64,000 nucleotides of DNA from Paralvinella palmiformis (GCA_025642065.1 JAODUP010000041.1:1379001-1443000), one strand, 5' to 3'; shown: positions 12,844 to 25,037, counted from the stretch's first letter. The notes: generated by a model not told the origin, from the letters alone. Numbers and translations: made by a program.

Positions 12844-13724
12844 AATCATGATTTAAAAACAATCAATTTTTACTTTAATTTGGAGCTTCTGAATTGAATA
12901 CACGATTTGGATGTTTCACTGCATTCTGAAAGAAAATACCTCAAAGATCTAGAAATGAGGCAACAAAATAGTATTTTAATACTTTTATTGAACAAAAACA
13001 ATCTGTTCTCGGTGTTTTCTGCCAGACGGTATGAATATATACTAATAAATTACCAGCTGTAAATTACACAATACCGTAGTCTCAATTTTTCACAAAAGAG
13101 TTAGGTTTTGTCTCCGGTACCCATTCAGCATGAGACAACTATCAAAAGCGAACCTATGTGAATGCTCACCTTATATACCCTTGATGGCTAGACACCAAGT
13201 ACTTAAACATTAACTCATTAAAAGATTAATGCAAGAAGTGGCTTCATGTGTCAGATAATCTAACACGTGAACCCAGATCTTTTCTATGCATTTTGGGGGT
13301 TATTGAATTAATGCTTATTTACTTGATGTTTAGCCAGCATGGCTATGTAAAGTAATCTTTGACACGTGAAGTCAATGACTTCAAGTCAAATTTTTTATAT
13401 CTGACTCTAGAGCACCCAAATTCATCAAATTTACCACATTGAAGCAGAGTGGCTTCACTTGACACCTTCTATTGTGTTGATCTCCCATGATTATTTCAAC
13501 CATAAATTTGGGGAAGTTGTCACTGATCAGTATGACTTGTTATACTACATGGCGTTGAAATGTTTTAATTTTTTGTACTGCAAATTAATTGATAAATTAC
13601 TTATTTACAAAATAATCAATAAAAATCAATGCAATAATCATAAAAATCAAATGAAACGTAATACAAAAATAAAAAATCGAAATGCATGATTGCAAAATAA
13701 TTTGCAATTATTTAAATCGTGATT
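12844..13724. mobile_element. AT-rich element with terminal inverted repeats (inside the LINE)
   Basis: The left end AATCATGATTTAAA matches the complement of the right end AATCACGATTTAAA (TTTAAATCGTGATT on the plus strand). LINE coding resumes after it (LLEDDLNRLIYGYQKW-type sequence). The interior is AT-rich and has no recognisable transposase, so it is a non-autonomous DNA element or a relic. The target duplication was not resolved. Confidence 0.5.
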
Positions 13725-13980
13725 TAAATAAAACAAACCTGCTAAGGATCATTTACTACTCGAGGATGACCTGAATAGGCTAATATACGGATACCAGAAA
13801 TGGCAGATGCGATTTAACGAGACCAATGCAAAGTTATCCACATATATAGTCTCACAAAACCCAGGCCTTGAGTACAGTATGAGAAGCACCTCCCTGGGAA
13901 GCCATAACAGACGAAAAGGACTTATAGTCGTCACCATTGACCAGGACCTGAAATTCCATTTGCATGTGCCCAAAGCGGTG

Positions 13981-15799
13981 CAGGACATTTCGTCGAAAGA
14001 CAATCGTCGAATGGACATCTCGTCGAAAAATAATTTTGGAAGGTGCGACACGTCGTAGAAAGGGATTTTCCTTATTCCAACATCTCGTCGAAAATAAATA
14101 GTTATGCAATGTATAAAAACCGCACAATTTCACGTAGAATATCACGTATATTGAGTTACGAAGAGTTTATTTCGAGAGAATATGGCACGCAATGATATGA
14201 CGTGAATAATTCTCATAGTTTTATTTTAGATCAATTACTCCCATGGGCAAGACCTCGCGAGTTGTCCGGGTAGCGAAGGAGTTGACGTTGCGCCTGATGT
14301 TGCTGTTGGGTATGCGGACACGCTTAGGGGCCGTTGTGGAGGTTCACCCATCACGAGAGGCTGGATCTTCAGCTCCGTGTGGGCCTGCTCATCCTTAAGT
14401 CGCAGCAGGAACTCCAAGATGTCGGGATGCGCCTTACTGACTTGAAGCATCAATGCCATTCTTCTAGGTGGTTGGTAGTGTGCTGCTTGTCCCCGATGGC
14501 GCGACTGTGAACGCTCCATTTGGTTGGATCAATGAGCGGAGCCTTCCAGGGAAGGGCCTGACGAAGGAATCCTTCGACTGCCGGTTGGAAAGAATACTTT
14601 CCAACGTATGTGGTCATGAAATATGACACAAACTACAGCCTGGTCAGGTAGGTGATCCTGGATGGCGCTGAAGTAGGTACGGATCTGCTATGGTGGGGAA
14701 AAGACGAGAGCTCTGAGCTGACGGATCTGGAGAGCGAACTCTGTATAAGCCAAGCTGCTGAACCTTGCGCCAGTTGGCTTATCCAAAGTGGAAGAAGCAG
14801 TATTCCATCTGGGTATCTGGGAACACTGCAGCACGCCCATGGTGACAGGTTGGTTCGATGTCGATGCGTAGTGTATTTATGGATGGTTCGATGTGGCGGG
14901 AGCCCATAGAGTCGCGTACAATCTGGAACATATTTCCTACCACATCATCCCCGATAGTTGTAGCCCTGCCTTTACAAACTTTATTGCTGCAACGCCAGTA
15001 TCTTTTCTCACCAACAGTTTTTTTTCTTTAGTAAAAGAATTTCCTTCAAATACCAGAAGTGGCTTCCCTTTTATCGTCGTACTAAACCCAGCCATGGTTA
15101 AGTGTATGGGTCCAAGACCTAATGATGAAGTTCTTTAGGAGAAGGTACTTAATACAGGAAATTCTATAATATTAAATTGCTATTAGATCGTTCTATAATT
15201 GTCATTCTAAAAATACAAATATTTTCTATAGAGTTTCTATGAAGGTTCTAGGACACTGAATGGCCTAAATTGTGCCGATATGTCGTTACACAACATCCAT
15301 CCATCCATCCATCCTATAGAGTTTCCATAGTACATAACTGAGTAATCGATATCAACCAACAAAAGAACACATAATAATGACACCAGTAATCGCAAATCCA
15401 GATCTGTTCATTATTGCCTTACCACTAATACTTCTAAAGCATCAACATCTTTGAACATATCCAATCAATTAGCACCATCACTAGCTTTTGAATTGGAAGA
15501 CGGTAACGGCGTTAGTCCCGCTACTTCATTACCATTTAGAATATTTCCTAATGGTTGGTAATTTTGTATTTGCGTGACATGTACATTTTTTTCCCTTTAC
15601 TTTCATGTTATAAAAACTAATATAACAAGTACTTAGTCTGTCGGGCTCATGTGTCACATTTAAACTGTATAATAACACTAAAATATATCTTTTCAACCAA
15701 GTGTCATAAACCTTTTTTTTATTCGACCAAATATCGCAAAATATAAATTCATTTAATGTCCATTCGACGAAATGTCTTTCGATCAAATGTCGCAGACCC
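13981..15799 (-). mobile_element. Mutator-like (MULE) DNA transposon relic inside the LINE
   Basis: The terminal inverted repeats are about 40 bases. The left starts CAGGACATTTCGTCGAAAG; the right, read on the complement, contains GACATTTGATCGAAAGACA then TCGTCGAATGGACAT. A 13-base direct repeat GCCCAAAGCGGTG flanks the element (13968-13980 and 15800-15812) and includes the target site duplication. Minus-strand fragments resemble a MULE transposase: CFFHFG-stop-ANWRKVQQLGL (about 14735-14840) and a C-terminal HPDILEFLLRLKDEQ-type segment (14235-14519). Internal stops show it is inactive. Confidence 0.8.
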
Positions 15800-16791
15800 G
15801 CCCAAAGCGGTGAATAGGCAATTAAAAATACTTGGGTTTGTTACATGCATCGATCAGACGACACATACTTCACGGGCTATTCACTACTATGGTACGCTGC
15901 CAGTTACAATACGGAAGCTTGATCCTGGTATCCAAGTCTCAGTCGTAACAAGTTAGAAGTCGAAAAAAATCTCGAGAAGATCTACGTGCAAAGCTAATAT
16001 AAATACCGAATTTGAAAAGCCTCCCAAACAAAGAAATGGTAGAAGCCCTGATATTACCACCATTGTATTGCCGTAGGAGACGAGGCAACATATATGCTTC
16101 AAGAGTACACAACCTGAAGGGTTTAAACAGACTTGAACCGAGCCGAGAAATCTTCTCGCTAGCCGACAAGTGAAACACCAGAGGACATATAGTTTCAAGA
16201 TATTGAAACACCGCTCAACTCTGCCGTAGTCCATACGATCCCCAGTCAGACGATATCGTTTCCATGCCTGTGACGTCATTAATTACTCCGCTGTCATTGT
16301 CTCGCTACAACATTTAAGGACAATTGACCCATTTTTGCTATCACAACTGCGCGATTTGTTTGTGTTTTATTCACATTTTTATATATCATCGTGTTTTTTT
16401 TAAATCTCAGGATATTTATTGACACTAATTGGGCATCCTCGGGATTTGTTATGTACCTAATGTTACAATATTGTATTCTATGTATTGTATTTTTATGTAC
16501 ATGAATTCTGAATAAACTCAAACTCATCCCTGTGAAATAGTGATTCATAATCAATTAATAACGGGAGAAATCTTAAAACAGTCTTTCATAATGAACTATT
16601 TAAAAAATAATACAATATAATTTCATAATTAATATTTTTATAAAACAGTACGTTTTGGAAAAATCAATTGTCTGCTGAATGATCGCTCGTACTAGACTAC
16701 AATCGAAAACGAGTTTCCGGTTATTATCATCGTTGATATCAAGAATAATATTAAAATTTGTATATAGTTTAGAATTATTAGACCAACTGAG

Positions 16792-19700
16792 ATGAAGGCA
16801 GAAGTTAAACAACGTGCTATTGCAATAATTGGATTAGGAAAAACAGTTTTCCATTGGGGGTTTATTCCAGTTGTGTTATATCTAGGTAAATTGTTATATT
16901 ATCGCTCAAGGTCAACTGTTTGGCATGCTGCTCAGATGAGTGGTTCACTGGTTGCCTTATTATTGGTTAACATGTTATATAAGTTGTTAAAATGCTCACG
17001 GACATCGTGGCTATTGTCTGATTTTGGAAACAATCAAATATATTAATAATCAGAATGATTAGATTTATTATTCTATACTTTAATATTATACTATAAATTA
17101 TAATAAGGTAATAGTATAGATAATAGATGGTCTAACTCTAAAGCCTATGTCTATGACCAGTCACCAGACTATACTTAATTACTTTACCGTAATAGTAGTA
17201 TCTAATTAAGTGAAATGTGGTCCATGTGGCATGTCAAATGTGGTCCATGTATAAAACGGACGGACCATCTTGGCATCTATTTCATCATTTTATGTGTTGC
17301 ATGCAATAGGTATGTGCGTATAAACAGCTTTTGGATTCTGGATCGTGGATATTCAGCGAATTCAGAATAGTGCAGCTCGTACTGTAACAAATACTAGAAA
17401 ATATGATCATATCGCCACAATTCTTCAAAAACTACATTGGCTACCTGTTAGACAGCGTATCCATTTCAAGATTCTGTTAATAACTTATAAATCTATTAAT
17501 GATATGGCGCCAGAATACCTGTGTGAACTGGTTTCCATTAGAAAGTCATCACGAAAACTCAGGTCATCCAGTCAGATACTATTGCAGGTGCCAGTGTCTC
17601 GGCTCAAGTCATATGGTGATTGTGCGTTTAGTGTTGCAGCCCCCACTTTATGGAATAGGTTGCTGGCAAATATTAGAAATGGATCGTCTCTTGGAAATTT
17701 TAAGTCTTTTAAAAACACACCTATTTAAGGTTGCTTTCACGGATAAATAATTATTATGTTTTAAATCATTACAGGGTTTTTTACAGACATATTATTTGGG
17801 GTATTATTATATTACATATTATTTGTACAGTGCCTTTGAATGGCTCCTGCTAGTAAGGGCGCTTTATTAAATATACATTATTATTATTATTATATAGCGT
17901 ACACCACAGGTATCAGCATTTCTTCGCAATTGATGCATATACAGCTATTCCTTTTGGTTTAACTGGTGAATGATGTCAGGACTTTTCCATACTTTAGCCT
18001 TATTTTTGAATTTTAACACTGAGCAGAAGATTCAATTACTGATGTAAAAACCACTGATAATTCCATAAAAACACAATTGCATGCAAAGTCTACAAATCAC
18101 ATATACAAATTTAGTCTAAAAATAACGTTCAAAATAAGTAATAATTAAAACAAAAACAGTTGAAGGTATCAGTTTTGACTAGTAGTTTGGGCTTTCCGTT
18201 GTAATTGGCTAATCACAGTTCTAAAAGGTAATTTTAAAACAAAAAACTAACAGCTGGTCTAAGTTTTGAGAATATGTTAATTATTTGGTACATGGAGATT
18301 TCAAATACCATATATAAACCCAGCCATTATCTGTGTCAATTCATATTATTCCAAGATCTTCATACTAGTTTGTTCAGTACAAAATCAAATATTTCATTGT
18401 CATAGCTCTGAAGCATCCATGTTTGGCATGTCAGAAGGCTGTGAGAGTGAAGTCTTGCTGTTTCACTTGACATATGTTACCACTGGAGCCCTATAGCATG
18501 TGAAACCAGTAACTCACATGTAGATTATGTGAGCCTTATTGCAGACAGCGATTTCAGCTGGACATGTGATCCATGCTGTTCTGTGGATTTGAAACGAATG
18601 TATTTGCTTAGCTCTGCCCAGCAGGGGTCATATCCTCTATTTACTTCCACAACCCTGCTGGGTACTAAACCAATGACATATGGTAAGTTTACAAAACCTC
18701 TCAAATGGTTATTAAACAGTTAGGTCTGGAGATAGGCTCTAGTACTAACAGTTTTAGAAGAGGAGGGGAAAGTTTTGGCTCCAGAATGGTATTCCTGGTG
18801 AGATGATAAATTAATTAATTCCTAAATAGCAATATCTCTATATATTACAGGTATGCTATGTGGTGGTGTCACAGTGGGGGAAGGGAGGGTGGAGCCCATG
18901 GTATCCAGACCATTTTAATTGGTTAAATGCTCACTTGGGATATGATATATATATATATATAAGGAATCAAAGTTCTGGAGCATTATGGTTCCAGTATATT
19001 GGTAACACCATGTGTAAGTGTTAACATTGTAAAAATGGTAAATTAATTTCTGGATTAAATGTTTTGTACGAAACTTCAATTCCAATTCAAAATTTCTCAA
19101 TTCCAATTCATTTTTTTTAAATAATCAATTCCAGAATTGAATTGACCCCATGTCTGATCCAGACTCCAGATTTGTGCTACATTATGAGGATGCTATGTGG
19201 AAGGACCTTGAAACCATAATTACTGGCGTAAAGGATGTGCTTTTTACTTTGCACAAGCCCTTTGACTCCATATTCAAGAAGGATTGCATCATGCATACAC
19301 CAATGACAAAAGTGATGGCACTCTGAAACAATCACTAACTTATTACAATATGTCAATAGAACCTCAATAGCAAGTACACTACGACCACCTGCCTCGTGTA
19401 GTGTTTATCAGATGTCAGTCCAAACTAGCAGTGACCTACAAGGGTAAAGCAACAGGCTCAATAACAGGGGTAGTCCCCTGATGAACTTATTTATGCTCAT
19501 TTCTCTGTTGTCTGATTATTCCTGTTTAGTACCTACAGAGGTGTGTTTGATTTCTGATGACAAACTAAGGCATTGCCAATGTAAATCTTCTAGAGCTGTG
19601 GAAGCTAAAATTCATAAACTCTGGTCACAGTATGTAGATGGTGAGAAATCAACATGGGCTGCAATCGGGGGTAACCATAGTATCAGTGAAGATAACTTTA

Positions 19701-20382
19701 ACACATCTTCATTGATTGGAAATTTTTTCATTTTCTAAAGATCTGTTTATAATATGTGTAACAGAAGTATATTTATTTATTATATCTATTTCAGGATTCA
19801 AGAAAGGATCAGAGCCAGGAATGCCACCACTGAGTCCTTTAAGGTATTGCTACATTGAAGGAGCACATTCAGAAACATGTGACTGATCCAGACATGGGGT
19901 CAATTCCATTCTGACAATTCCAAATCTAATTACGCATAATAGCATTTGATCTATTCCAAAAACAAATTTATCAATTCTAGTTTTGGCATTGAAATCCAGA
20001 ACCATCTGGCCAATTATGAAATAGAAGTAGATGCTTGAAAATGGAAGAACGGGAAACATTATTTGTTGTCAGATCTTAGCAACAAATAATTTTATGGTCA
20101 TTTTTACTGAAGGAAGAGTTACATAGTAGATTATTTTTGTGGACATGGTCAATTCAGATTGTAAATTCTACACTAATTTTCCATTATTCCATAATTTCAA
20201 TAGTTTGGTGAATTTCATGTCTGGAATCATGGATGTTTACAAACATAATTATGTACATATAATTATAAAACGCAGAATCAGTAAAATAATTACTTTTGAT
20301 TTTTTTGGTAAACCACTTCAGAATATGTTGAGATAAACTATACCAATGTTGTTTATTGTGTTACAGTTTGTTGTGGCAGTGA
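16792..20382 (+). CDS. TOMM7: TOMM7, mitochondrial outer-membrane import subunit Tom7 (3 exons, 52 aa)
   Basis: Exons: 16792-16885, 19795-19843, 20367-20382 (TGA). Phases are 1 and 2, and all junctions are GT-AG. The protein has 52 residues; human TOMM7 has 55. It begins MKAEVKQRAIAIIGLGK, carries the Tom7 membrane signature WGFIPVVLYLG (residues 22-32), then FKKGSEPGMPPL, and ends SLLWQ, the usual Tom7 C-terminus. Tom7 is a single-pass subunit of the TOM complex that affects TOM assembly and dynamics and, in mammals, PINK1 retention on depolarised mitochondria. Reading through the first donor gives a longer ORF (to 17046) that lacks the conserved second half, so the spliced model is preferred. 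Intron 1 (2.9 kb) is filled with transposon remains. Confidence 0.93.
17331..17897 (+). mobile_element. 3' fragment of an L2/CR1-like LINE
   Basis: The ORF at 17345-17728 encodes the typical post-RT region of these LINEs: IQRIQNSAARTVTNTRKYDH, LHWLPVRQRIHFKILLITYK, then a block with SRLKSYGDCAFSVAAPTLWN. The 3' tail reads GGGCGCTTTATTAAATATAC followed by an (ATT)n run. It is 5'-truncated, as is usual for LINEs, and lies in TOMM7 intron 1. The same 3' end appears in reverse at 22521-22601. Confidence 0.85.
19038..19156. mobile_element. hAT-like MITE, partial copy (right end)
   Basis: Ends GAATTGACCCCATGTCTG and shares the CAATTCCAATTC body with the better copies at 29340, 52971 and 63558. The left part is lost. 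It lies in TOMM7 intron 1. Confidence 0.7.
19157..19690 (+). pseudogene. Broken MULE-like transposase fragment in TOMM7 intron 1
   Basis: Frame-shifted pieces resemble MULE-type transposases: FVLHYEDAMWKDLETIITG (about 19171), GCAFYFAQAL then IQEGLHHAYTNDKSDGTLKQ (about 19228-19330), and PTEVCLISDDKLRHCQCKSS with the following KLWSQYVDGE stretch (about 19518-19650). The last block matches in character the relic at 60552-60780 (HKEASYTTNQVRLVSDGKLN). No intact frame is present. Confidence 0.55.
19889..19995. mobile_element. hAT-like MITE, partial copy (left end)
   Basis: Starts CAGACATGGGGTCAATTCCA, identical to the family terminus, then diverges. The right end is not recognisable. It follows TOMM7 exon 2, within intron 2. 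Confidence 0.65.
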
Positions 20383-20508
20383 GATTCAATCATCATCATT
20401 ATCATCTTTATCATAATTCCAATCCGCAGCAGCTTCCAGGACATCTTTGGGATGATATGCTCTGTTGACATCATAATGTGCACGTAGTCTTTGATATTAT
20501 GTACCTAG

Positions 20509-20514
20509 AATAAA
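20509..20514 (+). terminator. Polyadenylation signal, probable, for TOMM7
   Basis: AATAAA about 127 bases after the TOMM7 stop codon. Confidence 0.55.
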
Positions 20515-20878
20515 TATTAATATTAATGAGGTTATCCGTGGTAAAGGCAACTGAACTACTCTTAATTTCTTATGTATCTGCCTATCTGTTTTTCACTTAT
20601 CTAAAACATATGCATAACGATGCATTAGTGTTATATTATGACCAAGTATTGTTTTTTCTCCTAATTTTATGTAATAGCTATCATGTTGTTATTGCTAATT
20701 TAACACATGTATTCTATATCATCCCAGTTTAATGATATTAACTGTCATTTTATATGTTGCCACAAATAAAAAAATGTAGTGCTTAAATATATAGCTATTT
20801 CCTTAATATATGTTGTAAAAAGCTGGGTTTGAATTAGTGATCAGTATGGAGAAACTAGGTAGAAATTCTATAACCAAC

Positions 20879-21288
20879 TCAGCCATATGTCCCAGGTGTG
20901 ACTCGAGGTTAAACTACTAGGCACAACTCAACTCGGCCATATGTCCCAGGTGTGACTCGAGGTTAAACTATTACTATCAGACACAACCCAACTCAGCCAC
21001 ATGTCCCAGGTGTGACCCGAGGTTAAACTACTTGACACAACTCAACTCAGCCATATACCCCTAGTGTGACCTGAGGTTAAACTACTTGACACAACTCAAC
21101 TCAGCCATATGTCCCAGGTGTGACTTGAGGTTAAACTAGACACAACTCAACTCAGCCATATGTCCCAGGCGTGACTCGAGGTTAAACTATTACTATCAGA
21201 CACAACTCAGCCATATACCCCAAGTCTGACCCGAGGTTAAACTACTTGACACAACTCAACTCAGCTATATACCCCAAGTGTGACCAGC
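20879..21288. repeat. 54-bp minisatellite, about 7.5 copies
   Basis: The repeat unit runs CAGCCATATGTCCCAGGTGT, GACTCGAGGTTAAACTACTT, GACACAACTCAACT. Copies are 51-60 bases long; two carry an ATTACTATCAG variant and three carry ATACCCC in place of ATGTCCC. The spread of variants indicates an old array with higher-order structure. Confidence 0.95.
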
Positions 21289-24200
21289 CCCATGGCTAAA
21301 CAAACCACGCAGTCACTAGCTCCATATCTTGTTTCAATCGTCCCATACTATACATAAATAATCTGCTTTATAAAGATATTTCTCGCATTTTACGAATGAT
21401 GTCCGATATTGACATTATTTCCGAGATAATGTAGAAGATAGGTTAATCCCCTCATGAATATTGCCAATCCAAGCCTTGACTATCACACTCGACTTGGTTG
21501 ATCATGTAAGTTAACGCTAAACTTGAAATAATACTCTGTTTATCTTCTCACTTGCTTTTTATATAAAATGTATGGAAACAAATTTTGTACATTTCACGAA
21601 CTATTTATAGATACCAAGACTACTCACTTAATTACCTAAGCTACAAGTATATTTTAAAAAGTTATTGATAAGTTCTAGGTCTTATGTTTTCTTTCGTTAG
21701 ACACTATACACTTTCTTGGATAGTTCCACTGGGTGTTTCATCTGTCATTTTTGCCATAGGACCTTGTGGGTTACTTGATCCAATATACACAACTTGTACA
21801 AAAACATAATAAGATGTACGAGATTTTCATCACGTTTTCTCTTTCCTTGGTTAGTCCACTCTATGGCCTCATTTACGACATCGTGGGTAATTGTGATGTT
21901 AGACGTGTTGGTGATGTTCCTACGTGGTTATCATATACTGCGAACCAGGGCGACCGCCTTGGACCCTGCAAAACTAGAAGTAGAACTGGTTAATGTAAAT
22001 ATAATACAGAATATCTCTATGTTTATATGGGGGGGGGGGGGTGTGCAAGGTCCTGGTGTGCCCTGGACCTTGCGTGATATGATGATGGTCCTGATCAACA
22101 GCACTGGAACACATCGTCACAAATTAATCTATTGTTATAACTAGAGTGTATTAGATTTACCTGCCTTTACAGAGAATATTTTGCCTAAACGTGTTTGGTC
22201 TCAATTACCTGTGTGAAGCTATTATGGGAAGCCACTGGTAAATTCTAATCAATAGAGTCCTTTATGTTTATTTACATCAAGGCCATACTAAGTAGATCAT
22301 CTGATACATACTAATATGATACCAATATCGATTGAAATGGATATTGTATTGATTTTTGTGTTTCACTCCATGAGAATATCAATGCAGATATTTGATTGTT
22401 AGAACCTTTTATGGCTACGTGTGACAAGACAGCTATTTATAACAACCGGAAATTGATAATATAAAGCCCTATAGGTTTACAGATTTCTAATAGAAACAGA
22501 ATATTTTTGCAAATAATGCTTGTTAGTCAGCAATAATAATAATAACACATTTAATAAAGCGTCCTTTGTAGCAGAGACCATTCAGGGGCGGTGCACGTAC
22601 TTTAAATACGAATTTGTTAATCTAAAACTTTCGCAGTAAATTATTTACTTCAGAAGGCAATATTGAACGTTGTGGGTGTTTAGAATCGATTGAAAATTTC
22701 CAAAAAGATGCACTTTTAATGATTTCCGGGAACCAGGTTCACAAAGTCCAGCCCGCTACGTACCTATAGTCACAAAATAGCTTACTAATACTAGTTCATT
22801 GTTATCACGTTGTTAACAAGTAATAAGTGAAGCATGCAGTGTCATTAATACTAAAATGTATACTTTTAACAATAAAATTGATGTATTGGTCATGAAGTGT
22901 TGATAATGGTAAGAATTCTTTTAGGACGTCCCATTCTGCACGGACACAAAGTTCATCTAGACTGCATTAAAAAAAAATTGTGTCCACTATCTACCTTTTG
23001 AACAGTATGCCATTGTAAAGAGCAGAAGCCGAAGAACTGATCCTAGTCACACAGTATAAATAAAAAAAGAACTTCAGTAGAAGGTTTATATTCAATACAG
23101 CTTAAATCGGCTTAAGACAAATTGAAAGATATCTGACAATTGAGGCTGCAGGTGTCAAACGCTTTTTTATTTAACAGAACATGAGAACATACTGAATACC
23201 TGTAAGTGCAACCTTTAAAACGTTAAATTTCTAATTATGTTGCATCGTGATCAAGGCACATTATTTTGTAAGCCTTCTTCTTATTAGTTACCAAAAAAAG
23301 TCCTGTTTGAGTGCTATATACATACTTGTTTTCAGTCCATCTTTTTTAATATAGATACGGATGTAGGCCTAGATACTATTATTATACATACTTTAGCTTG
23401 TATCCGTGATTGTTTTTAATTTTTCGGGTTGTAGCAATATTTGTTTGCAGGTTAAAGACTAAACCTTCGACGTGAAAGTGTTTTGAAATGTCTCCGGTTA
23501 ACATATTTCCAGTAAGCGTTCTGCTGGGAGGGGATGGGTGCTGAAAACAAAGCACACACGCACAAATGTGTACACATAAAAATACACATTAAAAGATCGA
23601 GGCTTAGAAAGGATCGAGGCGCCACTAAATTATTGACACATTGATTAAATCATCCAAAAATTCAATCGATCAACAATCACCCATTTAGATACTCACTGAA
23701 CCCCCTTCATTTAACCACTGACTGAATGAATGAGTGAGTGATTCACTCACTGAATGACTGAACTGGCTCACTCACTCACTCACCCCATTTCACCAAGACA
23801 GATTGATCAACCGACCCCAATAAATAGCCGGCTTCCAGTTTTTGAAAATAACAAAGTTGAGTTTTATATACATGCCAACAATAACTCACTTACGTGGTCT
23901 TAGAACAGTTAGTGTGAGAAACTTAATCGTGTTTACGTTGTAGTCTCATTTGAAGGTTAAATTATAACCGACACGAGACACTCTAGAAGTATTTTTTTAT
24001 TATGCTTTATGGTTACACTGTGGCTCTGGTATAAATGTACACCACACTATAGTGAGTTGCCGCACAAGGAGAAGCCTTAATAAAACAAACATCAACACTA
24101 TCACTTCACAACAGTTAACACTGACGAGACTCTAATGCTGGCAGTAGCCTTAATAATAATAGTATTATTATATTTATTCGTACTTAATTAAAAAATATAT

Positions 24201-24317
24201 AAATGCAATCATGCTGTACAAATCACATATAAATATTGTCAAGTTCACCGTTTGATAATAACTGAGGATTCTTCCATTTCTATAAGATAAGATTTTTCAA
24301 ACGCACATCTAAATATT
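21289..24317. other. Gene-poor intergenic stretch
   Basis: No supportable gene. It contains a G-run (22029-22041) next to a perfect 9-bp hairpin (GCAAGGTCC at 22045-22053 with GGACCTTGC at 22065-22073), a reversed LINE 3' tail (22521-22601) and a run of GAGT/CACT near-repeats (23725-23790). Confidence 0.5.
22521..22601 (-). mobile_element. LINE 3'-tail fragment (reverse orientation)
   Basis: AATAATAATAATAACACATT followed by TAATAAAGCG is the complement of the 3' end of the LINE fragment at 17331-17897. Confidence 0.6.
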
Positions 24318-24452
24318 GCTGTTTTACGGCCACTTGTGTTCACAAGGTAGGCCAAATGGGCCAAGCGAACTCCAACGGTAATGAGGCGAAGTGAAAGATG
24401 AAACACCCTTCTGATATAGCCTGGCCAGTTAGGCCACGGATGCGTCCTGACG
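24318..24452 (-). mobile_element. SINE, family B, copy 1
   Basis: Begins GCTGTTTTACGGCCACTTGT and shares the core AAGGTAGGCCAAATGGGCC, then AATGAGGCGAAGTGAAAGATG, with copies at 43833-44003 and 55019-55208. The copy at 55019 keeps a reversed tRNA-like head (GAGTTCGAACCTC when read on the minus strand), which sets the orientation. Confidence 0.75.
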
Positions 24453-25037
24453 TACGTTTATATAAAAAACAAAACATTATCAATATTGTTTTTAATTGCC
24501 CGCATAGACTATATGCCTTCCTCTATCAAATAGTCTTTATACTAACCAATATTTTTATAATATATAATTGAAAGTTTCGGATAACGCAGACGTCTTGCCT
24601 CGAGTAGCAAGATTCATTAACAAACACAAGTACACATTTTAACTGGACGATGACAAACTACTTACATAATTGTTAGGAGTTAAGATTTGGTTTTCTTTGT
24701 ATACAGCTCTTGGCTTTAACTATAATCTGGCATTTTCACTCATTATACCCAGCACATGATCACAATTGTGGTTGTTGTGTATCGATGTAAATCACAATTT
24801 GTCTAATCTCATCTCAAACATTTAATATGGCCGTGTTGATGTATTTGAAGTACTAGTTTTAAAACTGAGGGCGAGCATTTTCTGGACGACATGACTATGT
24901 TTTTGGTCTGTCAATTTAGTGAAGGATTGTAAATCTTGAGTTACTATATAAGTTAACTATCACACTCAAGAGCTGTTTACGGTAAATATTCGCGATAAGT
25001 TCGTTTAAAATGAGGAATATGTGTTACACCAAGATTG

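Larger units (their letters stand above)
11221..16530 (+). mobile_element. Decayed CR1-like non-LTR retrotransposon (LINE) with three nested insertions
   Basis: Translated fragments follow the order of a LINE ORF2. There is an endonuclease tail (PDLLPKSEDTMINNVECQTG, about 11256), a linker region (YIPKLFLSKDKQRKIRMTRE, 11522 on), reverse transcriptase palm segments (QNGFVPGRSCMTQLL, about 12387), the RT active-site box FADDTKLF (about 12807), a post-palm region (KWQMRFNETNAKLSTYI, 13798 on) and a C-terminal segment (LPPLYCRRRRGN, about 16050). The 3' end is near AATAAACTCAAACTC at 16511. Many stops and frameshifts show it is dead. It is interrupted by a SINE (12571-12751), an AT-rich inverted-repeat element (12844-13724) and a MULE (13981-15799). 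Assignment to CR1-like rather than another LINE clade is by general resemblance only. Confidence 0.8.

Noticed and set aside
13749..14145. Overlapping ORFs on both strands at the LINE/MULE junction
   Set aside because: They mix LINE coding with MULE terminal repeat sequence. The real signal is the plus-strand LINE frame up to 13980.
16792..17046. Unspliced 84-residue ORF as the TOMM7 protein
   Set aside because: The conserved Tom7 half after YLG is missing from it. The two downstream exons restore FKKGSEPGMPPL and SLLWQ with correct splice phases.
20879..21288. CRISPR-like regular repeats
   Set aside because: There are no unique spacers between short repeats. The whole 54-bp unit is repeated, in a eukaryotic intergenic region, so it is a minisatellite.
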